Notes under the pieces: model-generated
Seen by the model: only the letters and a program-made list of their open reading frames with translations
The model's database searches: none
What the model was told of the DNA's origin: nothing
Program-made: the position numbers and the translations under genes
Source: Leptobrachium leishanense
Taxonomy: Eukaryota > Chordata > Amphibia > Anura > Megophryidae
Direction: 5' to 3'
Length of the DNA: 64,000 nt
Assembly (NCBI GenBank): GCA_009667805.1
Contig: CM019063.1
Location: 356,767,613-356,831,612 of the forward strand
Part shown: in pieces, positions 56,188-64,000 of the stretch
Layout of the letters: each line of letters starts with the position of its first letter
Numbering within the stretch: position 1 is the stretch's first letter

Positions 56188-56388
56188 CTAAATGAGCTTT
56201 TTTGGATTGGTGACATCATCACACATCCCACGAATACCCTGTGAGGTCAAGTCATCCAGCATGTATTTCACTAGGACTGCAACAGTCAGTGTGTCGTGGC
56301 TCCCCTGCAGTGACCCAACTCCTCTCTTGAATTGGAATCCTGGATTCTGATATATGGAAGAATCAGGAATGCTCAGGGTCCTGATCAT
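56188..56388 (-). other. Unidentified protein-like segment
   Basis: 66 codons reading PGFQFKRGVGSLQGSHDTLT and then VAVLVKYMLDDLTSQGIRGM. Composition looks like real protein rather than chance. The frame stops at TAG just before GTAAAA, a donor-like site. I do not recognise the family. It may be a relic exon or a piece of an unknown transposon. Confidence 0.25.
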
Positions 56389-56515
56389 TCCAGATAATAG
56401 GTGCTCATCTTGTATTACCTTTCTAATAATGTCTGTTCTGGGTGGGGTTCTAGGACTAATGGAAATTTACACACGGAGGTCTAATGACCTCTCTCCCCTA
56501 ATCCCATAGCCTTAT

Positions 56516-57000
56516 TGTCACATACCTCCGGCGCCCTGCAGCCTCCTCCACGCTGCTCGCTTGCCGAGTGCCGGATAAAATGCACGCCGGCTCCGATCAT
56601 GTGACGGCCAGAGGGGCAGGGCACATTAGGAAAGCACGCGATTCAGTATATAAGCCCTTTAGTTAGCCCAGACCAACGCGCTGTCGTGTTCTCACACTCC
56701 CACAGTGCTCCCACGTTTCTTATTGTATTGATTTGATTTGTGCATGACCTCTGGCTTTGGCAATCGACTACTCTTGTGTTTCGACCTCTGGCTTTGGCAA
56801 TCTACTACTCTTGTGTTTCGACCTCTGGCTTTGGCAATCGACTACTTGTGTTTAGACCTGTGGCTTTGGAAATTGACTACTCTTGTGTTTAGACCTCTGG
56901 CTTTGGCAATCGACTACTTGTGTTTAGACCTCTGGTTTTAACAATCGACTGCTCTAGTTTTGACATCTGGTTCTGCATTGTTGTTGATACAGATATCTGG
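56516..57000 (+). repeat. LTR-like segment with TATA box and 37-bp repeats
   Basis: Starts TGTCACATACCTCCGG, is GC-rich, then TATATAA at 56647-56653 followed by a plausible start region. Next come about six 35-37-bp repeats (ACCTCTGGCTTTGGCAATCG) to 56960. This is typical of frog gypsy LTR architecture. The right end is lost in a TA microsatellite. Confidence 0.5.
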
Positions 57001-57196
57001 CTGCTAATATATATATATATATATATATATGCAAGGAGGTAATGCACTCACGGTTCACCCTTGTGGAATTTCTCTCCAATACCCGGTGCTCCAGCGATGG
57101 CCTTTGACAAGTATACACAGCAATGGACGCCAGCACTCCAAGGTTTTTTCAAAGAAAATTAGTTGATTTATTGAATGGTAAGAACCATAAAATCAA

Positions 57197-57228
57197 CGTT
57201 TCGGCTCCTAACACGGAGCCTTCATCAG
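57197..57228 (-). ncRNA. Hammerhead-like motif, left arm
   Basis: CTGATGA core, stem II GGCTCC/GGAGCC, then GAAACGT. In this arm the base after ACGT is T, whereas the partner has ACGTC. Confidence 0.6.
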
Positions 57229-57248
57229 GACAAATCAATTGATTTGTC

Positions 57249-57280
57249 CTGATGAAGGCTCCGTGTTAGGAGCCGAAACG
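57249..57280 (+). ncRNA. Hammerhead-like motif, right arm
   Basis: CTGATGA, six-pair stem II, GAAAC followed by GTC, a standard cleavage triplet. Best-preserved core in the window. Confidence 0.65.
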
Positions 57281-57361
57281 TCGATTTTATGGTTCTTACC
57301 ATTCAATAAATCAACTAATTTTCTTTGAAAAAACCCTGGAGTGCTGGCGTCCATTGCTGTG

Positions 57362-57619
57362 ATATATATATATATACACACATATACATACTTTATTATT
57401 GTCTCCGTCTGTTCTCTTAGTCTCTATTAACTGACCACTATAATGATCGGAAAATTAGGGCAACCCTGCATACAGGGATCATCTACATATATCCGTGTGG
57501 AATCCGTGACACTTATGAGCACTGCTGGGGGCTAAGTGTTTTGGTGATGTCACCTTGTGCTGCTTACACAATGATATCATCTGGCATTACCCCAGAGAGG
57601 CTGACAGTCTACACTGTGG
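57362..57619. other. Unassigned stretch
   Basis: TA/CA microsatellite then unique-looking sequence; nothing recognised. Confidence 0.3.
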
Positions 57620-57725
57620 AATTTGGATTCACCGCAGGGTCGGCGAACTGGAATCGCTGTTGTGCGTCGAACGAGAAAGCACCGACATTTCAGTGAAATT
57701 ACATATTTACTTTCTGAATAACCCC
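57620..57725. mobile_element. MITE fragment (50031 family)
   Basis: CACCGCAGGGTCGGCGAACTGG ... CTGAATAACCCC, matching the right end of the family. Confidence 0.45.
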
Positions 57726-58195
57726 TTTATTGCGCATTGATCCTTCTGAAGCAGAAAGATAATTTACGATTGTTCGAAATATTTGCTAGGACACATTGTA
57801 TCTTATGCTTCTATATTCTGTTTCTACAAATACATTGGAACGAAACAACACCTGATGTTAAATTTCATTTAAAATCTGTACTCGCTTATGTTTGGGGGGA
57901 AAAAAAAGCTAAACTGAAAAAAAGGATTTGGCATAGAATTAACATAGAAAACCAGGAACAATATCACAACTCTACTTGTCTTTCCCATGCTCGTCTCCTG
58001 AATTCTGCAGCCATGGCAACATGCTTCTGTAAGATCAGGGTTCAATTACTGGGAACATTTATTGCTTCTGGTCGTTCAAGGTTCAGTTGGAAAACCAGCT
58101 ACAATATTAAACCCAGTTTTACTTCTTAACTAACGAGGAAGGACTCAACAAGGCATCCATTCCGGAAAACATAAGGAAATAAGAAGAAGACGACC
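57726..58195 (+). promoter_or_regulatory. Upstream region of the clarin-like gene
   Basis: Position immediately upstream of the initiator exon makes it the likely promoter and 5' UTR. No TATA box or clear transcription start seen. The context before the ATG is GACGACC. An open frame across 57737-58129 has no recognised domain. Confidence 0.35.
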
Positions 58196-58424
58196 ATGCC
58201 CTCAAAACAAAAGAGTTTATTATTCTTCTTGGGTTTCTTTCTAAGTATCGCATCATTTGCAGTAATTTGCACTTGTCTGGGGACCCAAAGCTGGGTGTCA
58301 AGCAAAATTGATTTAAACGGGACAACTTATGAAGGCCATGCGCTGGTTTCATATGGCCTTTTCCAAGCGAAACATGAAAAGGTGGTAACGGGAGGACTCG
58401 GCACACCATTATACACTCATGACG
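58196..58424 (+). CDS. CLRN3: Clarin-family gene, exon 1 (clarin-3-like)
   Basis: 76 codons plus one base (phase 1). The N-terminus MPSKQKSLLFFLGFFLSIAS leads into a hydrophobic first transmembrane segment (about residues 8-28). After it come TQSWVSSKIDLNGTTYEGHA, with an NGT glycosylation sequon, and SYGLFQAKHE. This layout and the QSWVSS/YGLF blocks match clarins, four-transmembrane membrane proteins; the closest I recall is clarin-3. The frame reaches a GTAAAT donor at 58425, and a phase-1 first intron fits the known clarin gene structure. Translation past the donor (KLLNHSC...) is intronic. Exons 2 and 3 are not in the window, so intron 1 exceeds 5.5 kb. Clarin-1 or -2 are less likely alternatives. 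Confidence 0.8.
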
Positions 58425-58900
58425 GTAAATTGTTAAATCATTCTTGCTTTCTTTCTCTTTTTCGCCTTTTTTGCTGTGTTGCATTTCTTTAAATTGACTT
58501 AGTTGCTTTGGCATTAACCAATGTTCTCATGGATAATAGCATGAGAGAGGGATATATGCTAAACTACATATAGGTAAGGGAAGCTAGAGGCGTCGATATG
58601 ATTTCGCATTAGAAAATGAATAAAAACATTGAAGTGTTTGTTGTCGCTGTTAATTCTGTCTTGTTGTATGGTCAGTCAACATGAAACTTGCCTTGTAACA
58701 GATGTTCTGGAACTCAATTTCCCAAAAAGTTTAGTTGATTTATTAAGTGGTTGAGTATCGTGGGAAATGTAGTTCTAAAATATCTGGGGCTCTATTACAT
58801 TCTCCGTGCAAATTCGTCCGCGCAGCGCAATTTTCTTTGCACGCAGCGTTAACGCGCGTAAATTAATGCTGGTATTACGATCTGAGCGCATTTATTCATC
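58425..58900 (+). other. Start of clarin-like intron 1
   Basis: Opens with the GTAAAT donor. 58790-58900 contains a CG-rich partly palindromic run (GCGCAGCGCAATTTTCTTTG), perhaps the edge of a MITE cut by the gap. Confidence 0.5.
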
Positions 58901-59000
58901 NNNNNNNNNNNNNNNNNNNNNNNNNNNNNNNNNNNNNNNNNNNNNNNNNNNNNNNNNNNNNNNNNNNNNNNNNNNNNNNNNNNNNNNNNNNNNNNNNNNN
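58901..59000. other. Assembly gap, 100 N
   Basis: Exactly 100 undetermined bases, a conventional placeholder. True distance and order across it are unknown. Confidence 1.
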
Positions 59001-60035
59001 TCACTACAATCCCCCCTCCTTTGTCTGCTGGACTTTAATGATGTTGGCGTCTGTAGAGAGATCTTTCAATTGCTTCATAGTCCTGTCTCGAGAATGTTAG
59101 AAAAAGAACGAGGCTTGAGTTGTACTAACACCTTTGTTTCCTCCTGTATAATTTTTGGAATAGGTATTTATAAACGTATTGTAAGTTTTAACATCCTGTA
59201 TGTTTTTGAGTTTCAATGTTGGTTTATATGGAGTAACAGTGTTGGGAAGACCCTCTTGAATGGCAAGCGATGGATGCATTTTATAATTCTGTATTTCCAT
59301 ATTGAAAAGGTGTAGGTTTAACAGTAGGCACAAAGGTTGATCCTTTATTAAGGACATGTAAATGGATAGAGGTCAATTTCTTATGTGAGAGATTAAAGGC
59401 TAGTATTATCTCTTGAATGAGGGTTGTCTCCCCTCATGTCCCTTTTGTTGTGATGACCTCTTCGTGTTCTTTTTTCTTTTCCTGATTCTTGTTTATTTTT
59501 CAATTAGAATCTAAATACCAATTTTCAGGCCTTTAACATAGTCTATTTTTGAGCTATCGGTATCCTGTTTAAAATATTCAACCCCCTTTTTCACCCCCTT
59601 AGGGGCAAAGTTTCCAAAAATCCTTCCTTAGTGGGTCCCTACGTCATAAAAACAGTGTACCTTCAAAATTTCACGTTCCTAGGTTAAACGGTTTAAGCTG
59701 GGAGTTGACGAGTCAGTCAGTCAGAACTTTTGCTAATTATATACATAAATACAGAACAGTATCCCTGCAACTACCATTAGTTGACTCCCAGTGGATACAG
59801 GAAAGTCACGGTGCTTGCTCGAAAAAAAAGTAGATTAATGTTCGTAGTAGGAGCCGCACACGTATAAATAAAATAACAAAATTTATTAAATCAACAATTA
59901 AAAAATAACCCGTTTCGGCTCATGTGTGAGATATTCTCAATGGTTCACACATGAGCCGAAACGGTAATTTTTTAATGTTTTGATTTAATAAAATTAGTTA
60001 TTTTATTTTATACGTGTGCGGCTCCTGCTATGAAA
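59001..60035 (-). mobile_element. PLE 3-type element, second copy of 5' half
   Basis: Matches 43563-44259 plus 47401-47690 in the same orientation. The minus strand contains the N-terminal RT region (LNIQDVK-type linker, GLPNTVTPYKPTLKLK). A foldback hammerhead pair sits at 59910-59963. No Harbinger insertion: the sequence reads through AACGGTTTAAGCTGG at 59688-59700. The RT C-terminal part would be in or beyond the gap. Confidence 0.8.
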
Positions 60036-60162
60036 TTATATATATATAATAATCACTCCTGCACTCCAAAAAACAGAAAAATGCTGTGCCCGGTGCACAC
60101 TCAGCAAATATAGAGATAGAGAGATAGCGGCACTCTCGGTCTTTCCAAATGTAACAATTTAT

Positions 60163-61255
60163 TAGACATGTGCATTCGTTTTAGTACTAAAACGATTTAG
60201 TCAGAATTTGGGATAATTTAGTTTTGTATGACTCAAGAGAAACGAAACTGCTCAGTACAAAAAACGAAAGAAACTAAAATAAAAATGCACTACATTTTAG
60301 TTTCAGTCCTTTTTTGTGATATTACATTGATGAGTGAAGGAGACCAGCAATGAAGAGCGCAACATCGCAACATCCGAAAGATCTGCAGAGAGGGGCATTA
60401 ATTAATGCAGGAGGATGTTCTATACATTATTACAAGAGGGGTATTAATGCAGGAGGTGTTATATACATTATACAGAGAAAGGTATAAATTGAGGAGGATG
60501 TTCTATACAGAGAGGGGACATTAATTAATTCAGGAGGAATGTTATATATAGTATACAGAAAGGGGTATTAATTATTGCAGGTGGATGTTGTATACATTAT
60601 ACAGAGGGGGTATTAATAATGCAGGAGGATGTTCTAAAAATTATACAGAGAGGATACTTTTTTTTCAGCCCTTTAAATCCAGTGTCTGTGAGCGCTGAGA
60701 TCGGCTGCTTGTTACATTATCTCTCAGTACAATGTATCAGGCTCAGTTGTTACAGTAACTGACTGTAACAGTGCTCAGAGTTTCAGTAAAACAAGGAAAT
60801 AATATTGTTCTAACCTCTTATATCTAAAAATATTATTTACTAGTTTTACTGAAACTCTGAGCGCTGTGATGAGCAGCAGTCAGTTACTGTAACAGCTTTG
60901 CCTGACACGGGGCAGTATTACAATGTTGGTGCTAAACTTAACCAGGAGCTGTTGTAAAACTGAAAACCTCCATAGGCTATAATGGCTCTGGGAAAGTTTA
61001 CAACAGCTCTGGTTAAGTTAGCACCAACTGTAATATGGCCCACATTGTGCTGAGAGTGAGAGATACTTTAACAAGCAGCGATCTCAGCCCTCTGAGGAGC
61101 CACTGCAATAGTAATTGTATCCATTGGATTTCGGATGAATGAAATTAGTTTTCATACTAAAGAACTGAAAACGAATTTCTTTAGTAACTAAATAAATTGC
61201 ATTTTAGGACTAATCCATTAGTTCAAAACGAAATTTTGTGCTGTGCACATGTCTA
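60163..61255. mobile_element. hAT-type non-autonomous element (1093 bp)
   Basis: Ends TAGACATGTGCA and TGCACATGTCTA with an exact 8-bp duplication CAATTTAT (60155-60162, 61256-61263). The interior has ~45-60-bp tandem repeats (ATTAATGCAGGAGGATGTTC, 60390-60650) and two nested palindromes (about 60735-60895, CAGTTACTGTAACAG; about 60930-61030, TAACCAGGAGCTGTTGTAAA). No transposase. Confidence 0.9.
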
Positions 61256-61276
61256 CAATTTATTGTGGAAATTCAA

Positions 61277-61309
61277 CGTTCCATTCCGCTAACCGCGGAC
61301 TTTCATCAG
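61277..61309 (-). ncRNA. Hammerhead-like motif of PLE 4 left arm
   Basis: Minus strand CTGATGAAAGTCCGC ... GCGGAATGGAACGTTG. The first box is intact. The second reads GGAA instead of GAAA, so it is probably inactive. Confidence 0.45.
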
Positions 61310-61369
61310 GATACAATAATACAATGAAGAACATACATATATATAATAAAAATACTACTCACCAATTAG

Positions 61370-62115
61370 TGTGTCAAACTACCCATGCTGCACAGACGCC
61401 GTCTCAATCAGATGACGTCAGCAACCCAAAGTGACCCGCCCATCACCATGGCAACCGAATGCTGTCCTGAGCAAGAAACACTAGAGATAAAGAGGGCGCA
61501 GGCAAACTCTCAATGCATGTCAAAAAACACAACCAACATATCTGTATTCCATACCATTAACTCAAGAGAAAAGTCTCACACACCTGCACAACCTCCCTCC
61601 TCCAAATGCGTCCCCATAGGACCAAGAAAAAATAAAAAGTAATAGAAGCACACTGACATAGATGAATCAGTGAAAGCGCCTGATGCCCAGTATTCAAATA
61701 TACAGAGTAAGGGGTCGAGGAAAATACTATACCATATGTCCATGATATACAACTGACAAAGCGCTCATTATGTGCCCCAAAGATGATAAGCCAACAAAAA
61801 GATGAAAAAAAGTCTCGATTCACAGGCAGTACAAACGCCCTAGGGAAGGCTAAAAAAAATGCAAACAGAGCTGTAAACACCGAGCATGGGAAAAACAAAG
61901 TAACACATTCAAGAGTGGCAAAGAATAAGGCTGAACCAGTTAGGCTAAGGCAAAGGACATCAAAAAGGCAAGAGTTAAAAGTAGAGCATTAGAAAATAAA
62001 ACATTTGAGGTGAACAAAACCGTTTAAGGGGCCAATCCAGACTGTGGTATATTGGTCACATCAAACCTAAAGCCGTATACACCAAATATTATATATATAT
62101 ATATAATTTATAATT
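61370..62115 (+). repeat. PLE 4 left arm, paired part
   Basis: Complementary to 63284-64000 with moderate divergence and a few indels (the inner ~40 bases of the left arm are missing on the right). Open frames on either strand are mirrored in the other arm and are not taken as genes. Confidence 0.85.
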
Positions 62116-62639
62116 AATTATATGTCACATGATGAGATAGCAACCTCCTGGGATTTAAATTTATTAATATACTAATCTAGTGATCCGCCATTTTGTGTTT
62201 CATCCAATTCGTGTTTTAAAATACACTTGCTGTCCTTGGTGTGCTCTTGAAACCCTATTTCAGTCTGCTTGCTTAAAGAATGTGGTTTGTCAGCAAAGCC
62301 GAGAAGGAAGAACTGACAACCGCAGAATTATGACTGACAGCTGGAAACCTAAAAAGGAGAGTAAAGGGAAAGATGATATCGTGTGTAAAATTTAGGTCCT
62401 AACTCAGACATATGGTAACTGTCAAAGTGCTAATCTGGTATGTTGGGAGGGGAGCAGGGGAGGAAACTGTATTTTTGGAACATTGTAGAAAGCAAGCTGA
62501 ATATGTTGTTCTCGCCACTCAAGCTTTTGAACAGATTTGATCTGCTTCTTGAGTCTGGCCGCAGCTGAATAAACGCCATTTTCTTTTGAAACAAAGGCTT
62601 TCCTTTGTCGAACCATCACCCAAGATTTCCCGGTCAGCT
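62116..62639 (+). other. PLE 4 internal region without recognised coding
   Basis: AT-rich. The RT domain expected here is missing, so a 5' truncation or internal deletion is inferred. Confidence 0.45.
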
Positions 62640-63027
62640 GGCTGCAACAACAATAGCCACACTAGTAAAAAATATCGCATTAAACATCGCATCACTTGCA
62701 CCACAGACCACGTGATTTATAAGATCTCTTGCCCTTGTGGCTTACACTATGTTGGCAAGACTGATACCACCCTAAGGGAGAGAATCAGGGGACATCGATC
62801 CTCGATTCGGCTGGATATAGGATGGTAACAAGAGATAAACCGGTTTGCTAGGCATTTCTAAGAGAAGGGTCATCAACTACCGCTTCTATGAAATTCATGG
62901 CCATTGACCATGTCCCGTACCCAGGAGAGGTGGAGATTGGAGTGGTCTCTTGTTACGAAGGGAAACATTTTGGATCAGGGAGTTAGATACTATCTGCCCT
63001 AGGGGCCTTAATGAGAGACTCTCATCC
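62640..63027 (+). pseudogene. PLE 4 GIY-YIG endonuclease remnant
   Basis: 62586-62828 reads KKYRIKHRITCTTDHVIYKI then SCPCGLHYVGKTDTTLRERI and RGHRSS. VIYKI...HYVGKT is the GIY-YIG core, and the Arg-rich helix follows. A frameshift near 62825 moves the tail to another frame (FWIRELDTICPRGLNERLSS), which is the conserved PLE C-terminus. RT is absent, so the element cannot act alone. Confidence 0.8.
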
Positions 63028-63283
63028 TTTAGACCAATCCTTTATTTGATATCATGGATGCTTATTTGTCTTTACAGTGTTTTTTTGTGATACTCTGCAG
63101 TCTTTTTTTGCTCATATTTACCTAATAGGGGGTGCCTTTTTGGCTTCTTGTCTCTGTTGCGGGACACCTGAGCATGGGAGAGACGCGTTTTTTGTTATAA
63201 TAGATCAGTGGTGCTTTTTTATTGTTGTGGGCTCCCCCTTTTTTTTTTTTTGGGATAGGGATGTGGCTATTGTGACATATAAT

Positions 63284-64000
63284 GAATTATAAATATTTAT
63301 ATATATTTTTGGTGTATATGGCTTGAGGTATTGATGTGACGGTTTGTTCACCTCAAATGTTTTATTTTCTAATGCTTTACCTTTTAGCATCTTGCCTTTT
63401 TGATGTCCTTTGCTTTAGCCTAACTGGTTCAGCCTTATTCGTTTTGGCCACTCTGATTGTATACTTGTTTTTCCCATGCTCGGGTGTTTACAGCTCTGTT
63501 TGCATTTATTTTTTTTAGCCTTCCCTAGGGTGTACTGCCTGTGAATCGAGACTTTTTTTCATCTTTTTGTTGCTTATGATCTTTGGGCTCATAATGAGCG
63601 CTTTGTCAGTTGTATATCATGGACATATGGAATAGTATTTTCCTCGACCCTTACTCTGTAAATTTGAATACTGGGCATCAGGCGCTTTCACTGATTCATC
63701 TATGTCAGTGTGCTTTTATTATTTTTATTTTTTATTGGTCCTATGGGGACGCATTTGGGAGGGGGTGGTGTGCAGGTGTGTGAGACTTTTCTCTTGAGTT
63801 AATGGTATGGAATACAGATATGTTGGTTATGTTTTTTGACATGCATTGAGAATTTGCCTGCGCCTCTTTATATCTCTAGTGTTTCTTGCTCAGGACAGCA
63901 TTCGGTTGCCATGGTGATGGGCGGGTCACTTTGGGTTGCTGGTTTGCTGACGTCATCTGATTGAGACGGCGTCTGTGCAGCATGGGTATTTTTACACACT
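63284..64000 (-). repeat. PLE 4 right arm, continuing beyond the window
   Basis: Inverted copy of 61370-62115. The last bases (about 63940-64000, CGTCATCTGATTGAGACGGC) correspond to about 61371-61430 of the left arm. The matching hammerhead should lie within about 100 bases past the end. Confidence 0.85.

Larger units (their letters stand above)
57116..57361. repeat. Near-perfect 246-bp palindrome made of two hammerhead units
   Basis: Arms meet at AAATCAATTGATTT (about 57239). Each arm holds CTGATGAAGGCTCC, loop, GGAGCCGAAACG: minus at 57228-57197 and plus at 57249-57280. Beyond are AATAAATCAACTAATTTTC and GTGCTGGCGTCCATTGCTGTG. Flanked by TA repeats. Confidence 0.9.
60036..64000 (+). mobile_element. 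PLE 4 with inverted arms, truncated, runs off the right edge
   Basis: The left arm (61370-62115, probably starting near 60036) is repeated inverted at 63284-64000. Between them only the endonuclease end of a PLE remains (62640-63027, plus). The left arm carries a hammerhead-like motif (61277-61309, minus) and is interrupted by the hAT element 60163-61255. The architecture equals that of PLE 2. Confidence 0.75.

Noticed and set aside
57737..58129. 130-codon frame upstream of the clarin exon as a separate gene
   Set aside because: No conserved motif. It overlaps the presumed 5' region and contains no plausible splice structure.
61557..61898. 113-codon frame in the PLE 4 left arm
   Set aside because: Low-complexity and not intact in the mirrored right arm.

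Overview
The window looks like vertebrate nuclear DNA, most likely from an amphibian (frog-like). It is almost entirely layered transposable elements around one recognisable host exon. The mix points that way: Penelope-like elements (PLEs) with GIY-YIG endonucleases and hammerhead-ribozyme-like motifs, DIRS, Ty3/gypsy and BEL/Pao elements, PIF/Harbinger, several hAT elements, Tc1/mariner pieces and L2-type LINE tails. No operons, rRNA, tRNA or CRISPR arrays are visible. The species cannot be named from sequence alone.

Layout. 1-1060: minus-strand DIRS ORF1 running off the left edge, followed by palindrome- and CpG-rich DNA to about 2060. 3116-6530: a dead plus-strand PLE. 7096-7278: a Tc1-like remnant. 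7674-7813: two hammerhead-like motifs. 10003-15984: a nearly intact PLE enclosed by very long inverted arms that carry about 180-bp tandem repeats, 8 copies on the left and 4 on the right. 16300-20585: a 3'-truncated BEL/Pao element, minus. 21807-27112: a Ty3/gypsy element, minus, lacking gag and U5/PBS, with a 4-bp target duplication (TSD). 27265-28379 and 28900-29436: two hAT-type elements with 8-bp TSDs.

31540-47690 is one minus-strand PLE split by nested insertions. LTR element A (33647-43248, TSD CATAG) sits inside the reverse transcriptase. Element A in turn holds a probable solo LTR (34462-35138) and non-autonomous LTR element B (35726-39859, TSD ACAAT). A two-gene Harbinger transposon (44260-47397, TSD TTA) sits in the PLE 5' region. 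A second copy of that PLE segment at 59001-60035 has the empty Harbinger site.

48343-57725 holds L2 tails, a cluster of five hairpins, a MITE family with one full copy and several fragments, hammerhead foldbacks and an LTR-like promoter with 37-bp repeats. At 58196-58424 lies exon 1 of a clarin-family gene (best match clarin-3), plus strand, with a plausible splice donor. Its first intron therefore seems to contain the rest of the window: a 100-N assembly gap, a PLE piece, a 1.1-kb hAT element (60163-61255) and another PLE with inverted arms that continue past base 64000.

The most notable theme is PLEs whose terminal repeats (pLTRs) lie head-to-head as long inverted arms with hammerhead-like cores. 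It recurs at full scale at 10-16 kb and 60-64 kb, and in miniature near 47.6, 49.9, 57.2 and 59.9 kb.
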